Shown: positions 1 to 9,721, numbered from the stretch's first letter. The stretch: 64,000 nucleotides of DNA from Pseudomonadota bacterium (GCA_018241665.1 JAFEDK010000030.1:43951-107950), one strand, 5' to 3'. A program made the numbers and translations. The notes: a model not told the origin generated them from the letters alone.

Positions 1-157
1 AGTCGCCGATGAGGCGTTCGCGCAGTTCGGCGGAGGACTGTGCGGTGACGCCCATCGCGCGGAAGGCGGCGGTCAGCGCAATGGCCAGGATGGCCAGAGC
101 GACGAGGGTTTCGAGCAGCGTGAAGCCGCCAGCCCGGCGGGCGCCGGCACAGCTCAT
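1..157 (-). CDS. gspI: Type II secretion minor pseudopilin GspI (partial)
   Basis: Only the first 52 codons lie in the window; the gene continues beyond the left edge. The N-terminus reads as a short basic leader followed by GG and then FTLLETLVALAILAIAL, the classic prepilin-peptidase site with Glu at +5 and a hydrophobic helix. GspI is a minor pseudopilin that caps the type II secretion pseudopilus together with GspJ, GspK and GspH. The ATG overlaps the gspH TGA (ATGA), so it is translationally coupled as the last visible gene of gspCDEFGHI. The identity rests on position and the leader; the body of the protein is not visible. Confidence 0.85.
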   Translation of the reverse strand, partial: MSCAGARRAGGFTLLETLVALAILAIALTAAFRAMGVTAQSSAELRERLIGD

Positions 158-660
158 GAGCTGCGGCCCGGCAGGGCCAGGCTCACGTCGCCGTTGGCTT
201 TGCCAATCAGGCGTGCCTCGCCGCTCGGGGTGGCGACGCGCAGTTCGTATTCGGGCGCCTGGGTGCCGAACTGCAGGCGCGGCGCGGCGGCTTCCGGCTG
301 GCCGTCGATGCGCAGCCCGGACCAGTACAGGCCGCCGGGCAGGGTCTTTTCGGTGAATACCGGCGGATCGTTGAGGGGGCGCCAGTTGTCGTCCGGGTCG
401 AGGGCCGAGAAGCGGTAGCCGTCGGGCAGGAATTCGATGACGATCGGCCGGCCGCGGACCGCCGCCCGGTCGGCGGTGGCTTCCAGCACGAGGCGCAGGC
501 GTCGCAAGGCCTGGTCGGCATCCCGGCCGCGCAGACTGTCGAGGCCGAGGCTGATGCCGGTGGCCATCACGCCCATGATGACCAGCACCACCATTACTTC
601 GATGAGGGTGAAGCCGGTGGCGTGGCCTCTCCGGGGATGCTCCTGTGGGGGCGAATTCAT
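154..660 (-). CDS. gspH: Type II secretion minor pseudopilin GspH
   Basis: Minor pseudopilin of the type II secretion pseudopilus. The leader ends in HATG followed by FTLIEVMVVLVIMG, which is a prepilin-peptidase site with Glu+5 and a hydrophobic N-helix; a GspH-like beta domain follows. The start is unusual. The only in-frame start codons upstream of the cleavage site are an ATG at 660, inside the arm of a dispersed palindromic repeat, and a GTG at 744 that overlaps the gspG stop. Starting at 660 gives a 16-residue leader and about 168 aa, which suits prepilins better; the 744 start would translate the whole repeat. Neither has a good ribosome-binding site. The stop overlaps the gspI start. 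Confidence 0.82.
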   Translation of the reverse strand: MNSPPQEHPRRGHATGFTLIEVMVVLVIMGVMATGISLGLDSLRGRDADQALRRLRLVLEATADRAAVRGRPIVIEFLPDGYRFSALDPDDNWRPLNDPPVFTEKTLPGGLYWSGLRIDGQPEAAAPRLQFGTQAPEYELRVATPSGEARLIGKANGDVSLALPGRSS

Positions 661-710
661 TCGCCCGCAGTCGCTGAACGACGCGACCGGGCGAATGAAT
701 TCGCCCCCAC
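645..710. repeat. Dispersed palindromic repeat, copy 1 (full)
   Basis: Two inverted 22-bp arms (645-666 and 689-710) with a 22-bp unique spacer. Each arm contains GGGCGAATTCATTCGCCC or its complement, which is itself almost a perfect palindrome. This copy lies between the gspG stop and the pseudopilin cleavage motif of gspH. Confidence 0.9.
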
Positions 711-740
711 GGGGGGGGGCCAGGGTGGCGGAAGCTGTCG

Positions 741-1169
741 TCACAGATTCCAGGAGCCGATGTCCGCGTCGAAACCCTCGCCGCCGGAGACACCGTCGGC
801 ACCGAAGCTCATCACGTCCACTTCACCTTTCAGGCCGGGGATCACGTACTGGTAGGGCTTGCCCCAAGGGTCCATCGGCAGCTTGTCGAGATAGGCCTTC
901 CAGTTGTCCGGCACCGGCGCTGCGCTCGGCTTGGCGACGAGGGCCTGCAGGCCTTGCTCGGCGCTGGGATAGCGACGGTTGTCGAGCTTGTAGAGCTTGA
1001 GGGCCTGCATGATCGCCGAGATGTCCTGCTTGGCGGCGACCACGCGGGCTTCGTCGGGGCGGCTCATGACCTTCGGCACCACCAGTGCGGCGAGCACGCC
1101 GAGGATGACGATGACGACCATCACTTCGATAAGGGTGAAGCCGCGGCTGCGGCGGAGGCGATTGAGCAT
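741..1169 (-). CDS. gspG: Type II secretion major pseudopilin GspG
   Basis: Major pseudopilin that polymerises into the periplasmic pseudopilus pushing substrates through the secretin. At 142 aa it has family length. The leader MLNRLRRSRG is followed by FTLIEVMVVIVILGVLAALV, with cleavage after Gly10 and Glu+5 present. The body has the family hallmarks YKLDNRRYPSAEQGL and LPMDPWGKPYQYV, and the Asp/Gly-rich C-terminus DADIGSW typical of calcium-binding major pseudopilins. It lies 10 bp downstream of gspF. Confidence 0.96.
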   Translation of the reverse strand: MLNRLRRSRGFTLIEVMVVIVILGVLAALVVPKVMSRPDEARVVAAKQDISAIMQALKLYKLDNRRYPSAEQGLQALVAKPSAAPVPDNWKAYLDKLPMDPWGKPYQYVIPGLKGEVDVMSFGADGVSGGEGFDADIGSWNL

Positions 1170-1179
1170 CGGTACGTCC

Positions 1180-2385
1180 TTATTTCATCAGGGTGTTGAT
1201 TTCGATGATCGGCTGCATCACCGCCATCACGATGAGCAGTACGAAGCCGCCCATCAGCAGCAGCAGGATCGGTTCCAGCAAGGCGGTGAGGGTGGCGGTG
1301 CGGTTCTCGAGTTCGGCCTGCTGCAGGCGGGCGGCGCGGTCGAGGAGCTCGTCGATGCGGCCGGTGGCTTCGCCGTTGGCCAGCATGTGGATCAAGAGCG
1401 GCGGGAACTGGCGGCTGGCGCCCAGCGCGCGGGACAGGGGCTGGCCCTCGCGGACGCGCTCGGCGGCGACGCCCACCGCGTCGGCCAGCGGCAGGCGGCT
1501 GATCACCTGGCGGCCGGCGTCCAGCGCGGCGAGCAGCGGCACGCCGCTGCCGGCTAGGATCGACAGGGTGCTGGCGAAACGGGTCGCGTCGAGGGTCCGC
1601 AGATGGCGGCCGAGCACGGGCAGGCGCAGCAGCCAGGCGTCCCAGCGGCGCTTGACGGTGGTGTCGCGCAGCGCGCCGCGGCCGGCGAGGATGGCACCGA
1701 TGATGGCCAGGATCATCAGCCAGCCCCATTCGCGCAGCACGGCGCTGACGACGATCAGGCTGCGGGTGAGCAGCGGCAGCGCCTGCTTGCTTTGCTGGAA
1801 GACGGACACCACCTGGGGGACCACGTAGGTCATCAGGCCGATGATGACCATCAGCGCCACGCTGGCGACAATGGCCGGGTAGAGCAGGGCCTGCAGGGTC
1901 TTGGTGCGCAGCGCGTTGCTGCGGTCCAGGTAGTCGGCCAGCTCGGTCATCACCTTGGCCAGCTCGCCGGATTTCTCGCCGGCCGCCACCGACGCGCGGT
2001 AGAGCGTCGAGAAGGCCTGCGGGAAGCGGTCCAGCGCGGCGCGCAGGCTGTAGCCGGCGAGGATCTCGGAGCGCACGCCGGCCAGCAGCTGGCGCGTGGT
2101 CTCGGTTTCGGCCTGCTCGATGAGGGCCGCCAGCGCCTGTTCGACGGTCAGGCCGGAGGCCAGCAACGTGGCCCACTGGCGGGTCAGCAGGGTGAGGTCG
2201 GCGTCCTTCAGCTTGCGTCGTGCGACCTTGGCGCCGCCGCTCCCCTGGGCCACCGAGGCGACTTCCAGCGGAAACAGGCCGCGCTCGCGCAGCAGGCCGC
2301 GGGCGGCCTTGCCGGTGTCGGCTTCGAGGACGCCGGCTGACTCTTTGCCGGCGGCGTCGAGGGCGCGGTAGCGGAAAGCGGTCAT
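1180..2385 (-). CDS. gspF: Type II secretion inner-membrane platform protein GspF
   Basis: Polytopic inner-membrane platform protein that links the GspE ATPase to pseudopilus assembly. At 401 aa it has family length. Two GspF/PilC-type cytoplasmic four-helix domains are visible (around residues 70-190 and 275-395), with hydrophobic segments after residues 170 and 220 and at the C-terminus ([20 protein letters not shown]). The second domain keeps the characteristic [11 protein letters not shown] and EGQPLSRAL stretches. Its ATG overlaps the gspE stop. Confidence 0.95.
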   Translation of the reverse strand: MTAFRYRALDAAGKESAGVLEADTGKAARGLLRERGLFPLEVASVAQGSGGAKVARRKLKDADLTLLTRQWATLLASGLTVEQALAALIEQAETETTRQLLAGVRSEILAGYSLRAALDRFPQAFSTLYRASVAAGEKSGELAKVMTELADYLDRSNALRTKTLQALLYPAIVASVALMVIIGLMTYVVPQVVSVFQQSKQALPLLTRSLIVVSAVLREWGWLMILAIIGAILAGRGALRDTTVKRRWDAWLLRLPVLGRHLRTLDATRFASTLSILAGSGVPLLAALDAGRQVISRLPLADAVGVAAERVREGQPLSRALGASRQFPPLLIHMLANGEATGRIDELLDRAARLQQAELENRTATLTALLEPILLLLMGGFVLLIVMAVMQPIIEINTLMK

Positions 2386-3848
2386 TCGCGGGTCACGCGG
2401 AGCAGCTCTTCGGCCGAGGTCTGGCCGTCGGCGAGCAGGCGCAGGCCGTCGTCGCGCAGGCTGCGGGTGCCGTGGGCGAGGGCGTGGGCACGCAGCGCGG
2501 CTTCGTCGGCGCTGGTGTGGATGAGGCGCTGGAAGGCGTCGTCCACGACGATCAGCTCATAGATGCCGCTGCGCCCCGAGTAGCCGGTGCGCGAGCATTC
2601 CGGGCAGCCGGGGGCGTGCCACAGCTGGGCCGGCGCATGGGCGCCGAGCAGGTCGCGGTCGGCTGCAGCGGTTGGTGCCGGTGTGCGGCACACCGGGCAC
2701 AGCTTGCGTACCAGGCGCTGGGCCAGCACGCCGCGCAACGTGGACGCCAGCAGGAAGGGCTCGACGCCCATGTCCACCAGGCGGGTGACCGCCGAGGCGG
2801 CGTCGTTGGTGTGCAGGGTGGCGAGCACCAGGTGGCCGGTGAGGCTGGCCTGCACGGCGATCTGGGCGGTTTCCAGGTCGCGGATCTCGCCGATCATGAT
2901 GACGTCCGGGTCCTGCCGGAGGATCGCCCGCAGGGCCCGCGCGAAGCTGAGGTCGATGCGGCTGTTGACCTGGATCTGGCCGACGCCGGGCAGGTCGTAC
3001 TCGACCGGGTCCTCGACGGTGACGATGTTGAGGCTGTGGGCGTCCATGCTCTGCAGCGCCGCGTACAGCGTGGTGCTCTTGCCGGAGCCGGTGGGGCCGG
3101 TGACGAGCAGGATGCCGTGAGGTTCGGCGAGCAGCCTGGCGAAGGGATCGACGGTGTCGGCGGCCATGCCGAGGCTGTCGAGGCTGCGCTGGCCGTTGCC
3201 CTTGTCAAGCAGGCGCAGCACGATGCGTTCGCCGTGGGTGGTGGGCAGTGTGGATACCCGCACGTCTACCTGGCGGCCGGCCAGGCGCAGCGCGATGCGG
3301 CCGTCCTGGGGCAGGCGCTTCTCGGCGATGTCGAGGCTGGCCATGATCTTGATCCGCGAGGCCATCGCGGCGTGCAGCGCGCGGTGCGGCTGGGCCACGT
3401 CCACCAGTACACCGTCGCGGCGGAAGCGCACCACCGAGTGGCGCTCGTAGGGCTCGATGTGGATGTCGCTGGCGGCCTGGCGCACGGCCTGGGTCAGCAG
3501 CGCGTTGATCATGCGGATGATCGGCGCGTCGTCCTGGGTTTCCAGCAGGTCTTCGACGGCCGGCAGTTCGGTCATCAGCTGGGTCAGGTCCACCTCCTGG
3601 CCGACGTCGGCGACCACCTCGGCAGCGTTGTCGTCGGCGCCGGAATAGGCCTCGGCGAGGCGGGCCTCGAAGCCGGCGCGGGGCAGGGTCTCGATGCGCA
3701 GCGGCACGCCGAGGCTGCGACGCACTTCGCCGAGGGCGGCCAGGTCGGCGCCTTCGCGCAGGATCAGGTCGGCGTGCTCGCCACCGTGGGCGGCGACGAG
3801 GATGCCGTGGGCCTTGGCGAAGGCATAGGGCAGCGACGGGGCGCTCAT
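2382..3848 (-). CDS. gspE: Type II secretion ATPase GspE
   Basis: Hexameric cytoplasmic ATPase that powers pseudopilus assembly. It is 488 aa with an N1E-type N-terminal domain, then N2E and C-terminal ATPase domains. Walker [11 protein letters not shown] is at 251-260. The Walker B/Asp box [12 protein letters not shown] and the His box [14 protein letters not shown] follow. A tetracysteine zinc element (CPVC and CPEC) near residues 390-430 is typical of GspE and PilB ATPases. It overlaps gspD and gspF by 4 bp each, so translation is coupled. Confidence 0.97.
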   Translation of the reverse strand: MSAPSLPYAFAKAHGILVAAHGGEHADLILREGADLAALGEVRRSLGVPLRIETLPRAGFEARLAEAYSGADDNAAEVVADVGQEVDLTQLMTELPAVEDLLETQDDAPIIRMINALLTQAVRQAASDIHIEPYERHSVVRFRRDGVLVDVAQPHRALHAAMASRIKIMASLDIAEKRLPQDGRIALRLAGRQVDVRVSTLPTTHGERIVLRLLDKGNGQRSLDSLGMAADTVDPFARLLAEPHGILLVTGPTGSGKSTTLYAALQSMDAHSLNIVTVEDPVEYDLPGVGQIQVNSRIDLSFARALRAILRQDPDVIMIGEIRDLETAQIAVQASLTGHLVLATLHTNDAASAVTRLVDMGVEPFLLASTLRGVLAQRLVRKLCPVCRTPAPTAAADRDLLGAHAPAQLWHAPGCPECSRTGYSGRSGIYELIVVDDAFQRLIHTSADEAALRAHALAHGTRSLRDDGLRLLADGQTSAEELLRVTRE

Positions 3849-6055
3849 GGGGCCGGCGGCGTGGTCGGGGCCGGTGCGGTGGCGGCGGCCGGTTCGGGGA
3901 TGCGGTAGAAGGGCACGGTGGGTGCCGGGCTGCCCGGCGGCGGCAGCTCGGGGGCGCTCGGCTCGTTGCGCATCAGCGCCTCGGTGCGGTCGATGGCGCG
4001 CTGCTGGCCGATGACGTAGTTGTAGCGGTCGGACGACAGGTTCTGGATGCTGGCTGCGTCGCGCAGGATCACCGGGCGCAGGAAGACGATCAGGTTGGTC
4101 TTGCCGCGGCTGCGGGTGTTGTAGCGGAACAGGCCGCCCACGTAGGGCAGGTCGCCGAGCACGGGCACTTTCTCGACGCCGCCGTTGTAGGTGTCTTCCA
4201 CCAGGCCGCCGAGGGCGATGACGGCGCCGTCGTCCACCAGCACGGTGGATTCGATGGAGCGCTTGGTGGTGGACGGGCCGTTGGTGGCGGTGGCGGTGGT
4301 GTCGATGATCGCCGAGGCTTCCTGGTAGATCTGCAGGCGCACGGTGCCGCCTTCGGAGATCTGCGGCTTGACCTTCAGCGTGAGGCCGACGTCCTTGCGC
4401 TCGACGGTGGTGAAGGGGTTGGTGGTGGTGCCGCCGGTGGTGGCGTAGGAGCCGGTGACGAAGGGCACGTTGCGGCCGACGACGATCTTGGCTTCCTCGT
4501 TGTCGAGGGTCACCAGGTTGGGCGTGGACAGGATGTTGGCCTTGGTGTCCGACTCAAGGAAGCGCGCCAGCATGTTGAGGTTGGCGATCTCCTTGCCGCC
4601 GACGGTGACCGTGCCGCCGCCGAGGACCAGGTTGAGGCCGTTGCCGGGCAGCGTGGTGGACGAGCTGGAGGCCAGCCCGGCGGCGAGGTTGAGGATGTTG
4701 TTGCCGCTGGAGCTGAAGCTGGTGCCGCCATACACGCTGGTCGAGCCGATCTTGCCGGCCTGCCACTGGATGCCGATTTCGGCCGCCTTCTCGGTGCTGA
4801 CCTCGGTGATCAGGGCTTCCACGTAAACCTGGGCGCGGCGCTTGTCGAGCTGGTCGATGACCTTGCGGATGTTGTTGTAGATGGCGTCCGGCGCGGTGAT
4901 GATCAGCGAGTTGGTCATCGGGTCGGCCTGGATGAAGCCGTTGCCGGTGCCACTGTTGTTCGTGCTGCTGTTGCTGAAGGACGGCGTCGTGCCCATCGTG
5001 CTGGTGCTCGAGCCGCTCGTGGTGGCGCTGCCGGTCGTGCCGGTGGTGTTCGCGGTCGGGGCGAAACTGCTGCCCTGGCTGCTGGTGCCGGTCCCGGTGG
5101 TGGAGCCGGCTTCGCCGGACACCACCGCGCGCAGGGTCTGGGCGACCTTAACGGCTTCGGCATTCCGCAGGTACACCACGTGGATGTTGCCGGCCGCGCC
5201 GGGCTGATCCAGGTTGGCCACCAGCTGGCGAACGGCGTTGATCTTGGACGGGTTGTCGGAGCGGATCAGCAGGCTGTTGGTGCGCGGGTCGCCGATCACG
5301 GTGACGCGCTGGCTGGCGTCGCCGCCGGTGCCCGGTGCAGTGGCAGCAATGCCGCTGGCGCCGTCGTTGAGCAGGCGGGTGACGGTCTGGGCCAGGTCGA
5401 GAGCAGAGGCGTGCTTGAGCGGCATCACGCGCATGTCGCCCTGGGGCACGTCGATGGATTCGATGATCTGCGCGATGCGGCCGATGTTCTCGGCGTAGTC
5501 GGTGACCACCAGCGAATTGTTGCCGGGATAGGCGGTGACGGTGTTGTTCGGCGATACCAGCGGGCGGATCACCGGCACCAGCTGGGCGGCCGATTCGTTC
5601 TTCAGGTTGAAGACCTGGGTGGTCAGGCGGTCGCCGCCGCCGGCGCCGTTGCCCTTGCCGACCGGCACCGCGTGCAGCTTGGCGTCGGCTTCCGGCACGA
5701 TCTTGGTGACGCCCTGGCCCTCGACTGCCGCGTAGCCCTGCAGGCGCAGCGCCGACAGCAGGATCGAGTAGGTCAGGTGGCGGGCCACCGGGCGCGCGGT
5801 GACGATGTTGAGGGTGCCCTTGACGCGCGGATCGACGATGAAATTGCGCCCGGAGATCTTGGAGATGGCCTGGATCACCGCGCCGATGTCGGCATTCACG
5901 AAGTTGAGGGACACCGGCTCGCCATTGGCGGCAGTGCCGTTGTCGGCAGCGAAGGCCAGCGGTGCCGGCAGGGCCAGGGTCGTGGCGACGGTGGAGGCGA
6001 GGCAGGCGGCGAGAACGCGCCGGGTGACCCCGGGGCGACGGCGGGCTGATTTCAT
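3845..6055 (-). CDS. gspD: Type II secretion outer-membrane secretin GspD
   Basis: Forms the outer-membrane secretin channel. It is 736 aa with an N-terminal signal peptide ([19 protein letters not shown]). The N0 domain begins around [20 protein letters not shown] and is followed by N1-N3 KH-like repeats. A long Ser/Thr/Gly-rich linker interrupts N3 (around residues 310-365). The C-domain carries [15 protein letters not shown], the secretin signature. A Pro/Ala-rich tail ends the protein. The low-complexity linker is longer than usual but in frame. The stop and start overlap its neighbours gspE and gspC. Confidence 0.96.
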   Translation of the reverse strand: MKSARRRPGVTRRVLAACLASTVATTLALPAPLAFAADNGTAANGEPVSLNFVNADIGAVIQAISKISGRNFIVDPRVKGTLNIVTARPVARHLTYSILLSALRLQGYAAVEGQGVTKIVPEADAKLHAVPVGKGNGAGGGDRLTTQVFNLKNESAAQLVPVIRPLVSPNNTVTAYPGNNSLVVTDYAENIGRIAQIIESIDVPQGDMRVMPLKHASALDLAQTVTRLLNDGASGIAATAPGTGGDASQRVTVIGDPRTNSLLIRSDNPSKINAVRQLVANLDQPGAAGNIHVVYLRNAEAVKVAQTLRAVVSGEAGSTTGTGTSSQGSSFAPTANTTGTTGSATTSGSSTSTMGTTPSFSNSSTNNSGTGNGFIQADPMTNSLIITAPDAIYNNIRKVIDQLDKRRAQVYVEALITEVSTEKAAEIGIQWQAGKIGSTSVYGGTSFSSSGNNILNLAAGLASSSSTTLPGNGLNLVLGGGTVTVGGKEIANLNMLARFLESDTKANILSTPNLVTLDNEEAKIVVGRNVPFVTGSYATTGGTTTNPFTTVERKDVGLTLKVKPQISEGGTVRLQIYQEASAIIDTTATATNGPSTTKRSIESTVLVDDGAVIALGGLVEDTYNGGVEKVPVLGDLPYVGGLFRYNTRSRGKTNLIVFLRPVILRDAASIQNLSSDRYNYVIGQQRAIDRTEALMRNEPSAPELPPPGSPAPTVPFYRIPEPAAATAPAPTTPPAP

Positions 6056-6675
6056 TGGTTGCTGACAGGTTGCGCCGGGAGGCCGGCGGGATAAGGTGCT
6101 TGCCCCGACGCGTCGCTGCCGATGATGGCTGGTGTCGGGGATGGGGACGGGAAGATCGCCGGGGTGCCGGGCATCGGCTGCGCGGGGTTGGCGTCACTGC
6201 CCGTCGCGGCGCCGCGGTCGACGAGCTTGATGGTCTGGCGGGCGCCACCCGAGGTCAGCTCGATGCTGTCCCGGCCGATGGCCGTCAGGGTGACGCCGGG
6301 CTGGATCTCCTGGCCTTCGACGACGCCCTGCTGGGCGCCGCCGTCGATGGCGATGATGGCCCAGCCGGGGCGGCCGTTGCCGCCGGTTACCACGGCCTGC
6401 AGGGTGTAGCGGCCGGGCTGTGCGACGACGACGCCCGGACCGCTGTCGGACTGGCCCATCAGGTGGCGGCTGGCGATGGCCTGGGCAGCGGCCTGCGGGT
6501 CGGCGATGGTGATGATGGGGAGGGCCGGCGGACGTGGTGCGCTGAAGCGCCAGAACAGGTCTGCCGCCACCCAGGCGGACAGGGCCAGCGCGACACCCCA
6601 GGCGAGCGGGGTGACGAAGCGGGCGGCGCGCGGCCAGGGCAGGCGAGACAGGTCGAAGCGTTCGGACAGGTTCAT
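6052..6675 (-). CDS. gspC: Type II secretion inner-membrane protein GspC (short, no PDZ)
   Basis: Bitopic inner-membrane protein that connects the assembly platform with the secretin. The chosen ATG gives 207 aa: a short cytoplasmic tail, one membrane segment (around residues 22-43) and a periplasmic HR-type domain (around 60-155) with RHLMGQ and GRDSIELTSGG. A Pro/Ser-rich tail follows. There is no PDZ or coiled-coil domain, so this is a short GspC. It is the first gene of the operon, overlapping gspD by 4 bp. Longer upstream in-frame extensions run into non-coding sequence and were discarded. Confidence 0.88.
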   Translation of the reverse strand: MNLSERFDLSRLPWPRAARFVTPLAWGVALALSAWVAADLFWRFSAPRPPALPIITIADPQAAAQAIASRHLMGQSDSGPGVVVAQPGRYTLQAVVTGGNGRPGWAIIAIDGGAQQGVVEGQEIQPGVTLTAIGRDSIELTSGGARQTIKLVDRGAATGSDANPAQPMPGTPAIFPSPSPTPAIIGSDASGQAPYPAGLPAQPVSNQ

Positions 6676-6788
6676 CGGGTGCGTCGCACAAAAGACCGAC
6701 AATCTTAGCCGGCCTCTGTTACGGGATAAAGCACCGCGATGACGCAGGGCTGAGATCCACGCCGATCGCAGGCCCCGGCAGGGAGGGA

Positions 6789-7640
6789 TTACGCGGATAT
6801 GCCGACGGTGAGGGATGCGGAATAGCCGTTGCTCACCGAGCCGCTGATCGATGCCATCTGGAGGCTGTAGCCGTCGCTGAAGACGTTGTCGGTGGCGAGG
6901 CTGATGGCGTTGAGGTTGCTGGCGCTGCTCTCGTAGCCGCTGGTGGCATACACCTCCTGGCAGGTGGCGGTCGGAAAGGTCAGCTGGGAGGTCTTGAGCT
7001 TGTTGCCGTAGGCGCTGGCCTTGGCGAGGCTCGGGTAGATCTCGAAATGGATGTGGGGGACGCGCCCGAGGTAGCAGCCGGGGAAGATGGTCAGGAAAGT
7101 GACCTTGCCGTTGCTGTCGGTTTCCTGCACGCCGCGCAGGTAGTTTTCGCCGGTGATGCCGGTGCTGTAGAGGGAGTACAGGCCGTCGCGGGTGCAGTGC
7201 CACAGGTAGATCGCGTAGCCGGCCAGGTTGGCGCAGCTGCCGGCGGTGTTGACCAGCTGCAGCGTCAGGGTGAGCGGAATGCCTGCCGCCACGCCGCTGG
7301 CGCCGGCGATGCTGGAGCGGATGTCGCTGCGCACGATGCCCGACAGGCTGAGCGCGTTGGCGACGCCGTTGCTGTTGTAGTTGGAGCCGTCACCAGGGTA
7401 AGGGCCGGCAGTCTCTTCGGGGATCACTGAACAACTGCTCACGGTGCTCGTCGAGGTGCTGCTGGACCCGGTGGAGACGGCGATGCTGCCGAAGCTGGCG
7501 GAGCCGCCGCCGCCGCAGCCGACCAGCGGCAGCGGCGCGATGGCGCCGGCCAGAAGCCAGCGCAGGCTGCGGCGGCGGTCGGTGTTGGCCTTGAACAGGG
7601 TTTCGAGGTCGTGGATGAGGTGGTGGTCGTGCTTTTCCAT
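6789..7640 (-). CDS. Tat-exported lipoprotein, intradiol ring-cleavage dioxygenase-like
   Basis: 283 aa. The N-terminus has twin arginines (DRRRSLRWLLAG) and a lipobox-like LVGC with Cys42, suggesting a Tat-exported lipoprotein or a Tat signal. The body begins with IPEETAGPYPG, the opening motif of intradiol dioxygenases, and contains tyrosines in GYAIYLWHC and a RVPHIHFEIY segment that match the Tyr/His non-haem Fe(III) ligand pattern. Known relatives cleave catechols between the hydroxyls; extracytoplasmic members exist, but their substrates are mostly unknown. It lies just upstream of gspC on the same strand, so it may be a secreted substrate (inference). Confidence 0.72.
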   Translation of the reverse strand: MEKHDHHLIHDLETLFKANTDRRRSLRWLLAGAIAPLPLVGCGGGGSASFGSIAVSTGSSSTSTSTVSSCSVIPEETAGPYPGDGSNYNSNGVANALSLSGIVRSDIRSSIAGASGVAAGIPLTLTLQLVNTAGSCANLAGYAIYLWHCTRDGLYSLYSTGITGENYLRGVQETDSNGKVTFLTIFPGCYLGRVPHIHFEIYPSLAKASAYGNKLKTSQLTFPTATCQEVYATSGYESSASNLNAISLATDNVFSDGYSLQMASISGSVSNGYSASLTVGISA

Positions 7641-7757
7641 GGTTCGCTCCGCGCTGGGGAAGGGTTTCCGGCTGGGCCGGGTCGCAGCGGAGTGTAGGAA
7701 GAGCGGCCGTTAAGGCCTGTTGCGGCAGGGTAAAAACGGGTTAAGGCAAAATGGGCA

Positions 7758-8510
7758 TCAAGGCGGCGCGTGACCGCGCGGGGCGGCGGTCAGGGCGTCC
7801 GACCAGCCGAGCACATCCAGCAGCGTGGCGAATTCGCCCTCGGGCGCCGCGAGCAGGTCGAGGGGCTGGCCAGTATGAGGGTGCGTCAGCTGCAGGCGCG
7901 TGCACGCCAGAAACATGCGATGGCAGTTGAACAGCTGCTGGAAGAGCCGGTTGTGACGGCCCTTGCCGAAGGTCGAGTCACCGATGATGGGATGGGCGAT
8001 GTGCTTCAGGTGGCGGCGGATCTGGTGGCGCCGGCCGGTGTGCGGTGTCAGTTCGAGCAGCGCGTAGCGGCTGGTCGGGTAGCGGTCCACCTGGTGCGGC
8101 AGTTCGCAGACGGCCAGGCGGCGGAAATCGGTGACGGCCGGTTGGGCTTCATCCGAACTCTGCTTGCCGACCCATTCCTTGTCGTCGCGGCGGCGCGACA
8201 GCGGGTGGTCGATGCGTCCGCTTTCCGGCGGATGGCCGCGCACGACGGCCAGGTAGGTCTTGAGGACCTGCTGGCTCTCGAACTGGGTGCCGAGGGCGCG
8301 GGCGGTGTCCCTGTCCAGCGCGAACAGCAGCACGCCGGAGGTGCCGCGGTCGAGGCGGTGGGCAGGATGCACGTGGCGGCCGAGCTGGTCGCGGAGCAAC
8401 TGCACGGCGAAGCGGGTTTCGTGACGGTCCAGTTCGCTACGGTGGACCAGCAGCCCGGCGGGCTTGTGGATGGCGACGAGGTGTTCGTCCTGAAAGAGGA
8501 TGGGCAGCAT
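7758..8510 (-). CDS. truC: tRNA pseudouridine synthase, TruC type (RluA family)
   Basis: RluA-family pseudouridine synthase, predicted to modify tRNA U65. The start was set at MLPILFQDEHLVAIHKPAGLLVH, which matches family N-termini; upstream in-frame sequence runs through a repeat. The protein is 250 aa. The catalytic motif HRLDRGTSG and the downstream LLELTPHTGRRHQIRRHL are both present. The short length and absence of an S4 domain favour TruC over RluA, RluC or RluD. It is a monocistronic-looking gene. Confidence 0.85.
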   Translation of the reverse strand: MLPILFQDEHLVAIHKPAGLLVHRSELDRHETRFAVQLLRDQLGRHVHPAHRLDRGTSGVLLFALDRDTARALGTQFESQQVLKTYLAVVRGHPPESGRIDHPLSRRRDDKEWVGKQSSDEAQPAVTDFRRLAVCELPHQVDRYPTSRYALLELTPHTGRRHQIRRHLKHIAHPIIGDSTFGKGRHNRLFQQLFNCHRMFLACTRLQLTHPHTGQPLDLLAAPEGEFATLLDVLGWSDALTAAPRGHAPP

Positions 8511-8574
8511 CGGGCGATGGTAGCCCAGGGAGGCGCCGCGGCGGTGGCGAATAAAGGCGCATCCGCCATTTCCA

Positions 8575-8641
8575 GTGGGGGCGAATTCATTCGCCCTCCG
8601 AGCTAGAACAACCGACCGAGGGCGAATGAATTCGCCCCCAC
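8575..8641. repeat. Dispersed palindromic repeat, copy 2 (full)
   Basis: Arms at 8575-8596 and 8620-8641 with a 23-bp unique spacer. It lies between the truC start and the end of the LRV protein gene. Confidence 0.9.
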
Positions 8642-8661
8642 GGATGCTGGTGTCGGGGGCT

Positions 8662-9420
8662 TCAGCCGACGTGCTGTTCGCCGCGCGCGAGGCGTTCGCG
8701 GATGGCCTGCAGGACTTCTTCGTCGGGCTCGGTGTCGAGCAGCGTGGCGAGGGCATCGACGGGAGCATGGGCGACGGCGGCGAGGCGTACCGACCAGTCG
8801 GGATCAGCCAGCATCTTGGCGGCATCCGGCGGCAGCATGCGCCCGGCGGCGATGCGGCGGACCTCAGCCTCGCTGTCGTCGGCATAACAGCTCAGGGCGA
8901 AGGCGGGCAGGCGGCTGGCGACGGCCTTGCGGACTTCCCGCTCGGGATCGTGGATCAACGGGCGCAGCAGACCGTGGGAGACCTTGCGGACGGCGAACAT
9001 GCGTACCAGGTAGTCGATGTCCTTGAGTGCCCATTCGAGCTGTTCGGCGGGCAGGCGTTGCACGGCGATTGCACGCACGTCCCGGTCCGGATCGTGGATC
9101 AGCTCGGGCAGGCGTTCGTCGGGGATGCGGCCGGCGACGACGCGGCGCACGACTTCATCGGTGTCGTGCATCAGGTGGTCGATCGTCTCCAGCGGCGCGT
9201 AGCGGGCGGCGATGGCACGGCGCTCCCAGAAGTCGTCACCCAGGTAGGCCTCGGCTTCGCCGGGGTTGGCGCGGAAGAAGCGGTCGATCTGACGGCCGCT
9301 CATGGCCACCACGCAGCGGTCGCCGGGGGTGCATTGGCCGGCGGCGAGGAGATCGGCGTGGTGGCAGCCGGCACAGTCGGCCGCCACCACGCGCAGGCCG
9401 TGGGCGCCCCTGTCAGTCAT
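8662..9420 (-). CDS. 4Fe-4S leucine-rich-variant (LRV) repeat protein of nif cluster
   Basis: 252 aa. The N-terminus has a four-cysteine cluster (C16, C19, C30, C36) suited to a 4Fe-4S centre. It is followed by about eight short alpha-helical repeats rich in R-x-x-V/A-A-x-R-L and HDPDxxVR, as in the Azotobacter vinelandii LRV protein encoded near its nif genes. The function in nitrogen fixation is not established. It is the last gene of the minus-strand nif operon and overlaps the preceding gene by 8 bp. Longer in-frame starts upstream would extend into that gene. Confidence 0.85.
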   Translation of the reverse strand: MTDRGAHGLRVVAADCAGCHHADLLAAGQCTPGDRCVVAMSGRQIDRFFRANPGEAEAYLGDDFWERRAIAARYAPLETIDHLMHDTDEVVRRVVAGRIPDERLPELIHDPDRDVRAIAVQRLPAEQLEWALKDIDYLVRMFAVRKVSHGLLRPLIHDPEREVRKAVASRLPAFALSCYADDSEAEVRRIAAGRMLPPDAAKMLADPDWSVRLAAVAHAPVDALATLLDTEPDEEVLQAIRERLARGEQHVG

Positions 9421-9721
9421 CGTCGCCGGACAGCAGGGTGAACACGATGCCGCAGCCGCGATCCTCGTTGGTGGTGAGGGACACGCAGTGCTCGGTGGCA
9501 TCCAGCAGGTACATGGCGACGCCGTCGTGTTGGAGCCAGGTCGGCATGCGGGCCGGGATGTCGTCCTCGTTGCAGATCAGCAGGCGCAGGCCGGGGTGCT
9601 CGACGCGCATGACGGCGAGCATTTCGGTGGAGCCGTTGTGGGCCTTGATCCGGCCGGCCAGCTCGCGGGCCAGCTCGGGGGTGATCTGCGGGCGCGGGGG
9701 CAGGGCGTTGGGGGCGTTCAT
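9413..9721 (-). CDS. Small nif-cluster protein, DUF6129-like
   Basis: 102 aa acidic protein with no membrane segment. It is the kind of small conserved protein found between NafY and LRV genes in proteobacterial nif clusters; DUF6129 is my best recollection and was not searched. The middle contains RVEHPGLRLLICNEDDIPARMPTWL and the end is GCGIVFTLLSGDDD. Its ATG overlaps the NafY-like stop (ATGA), so it is coupled. Function unknown. Confidence 0.7.
   Translation of the reverse strand: MNAPNALPPRPQITPELARELAGRIKAHNGSTEMLAVMRVEHPGLRLLICNEDDIPARMPTWLQHDGVAMYLLDATEHCVSLTTNEDRGCGIVFTLLSGDDD

Noticed and set aside
645-710. Palindromic repeat as a Rho-independent terminator
   Set aside because: It occurs inside a reading frame and between genes in any orientation, has a 22-23 nt loop and no T-tract.
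2220-3908. Plus-strand open frame of 562 codons
   Set aside because: Antisense shadow of gspE/gspF in high-GC DNA; Gly/His/Gln/Val-rich composition with no domain.
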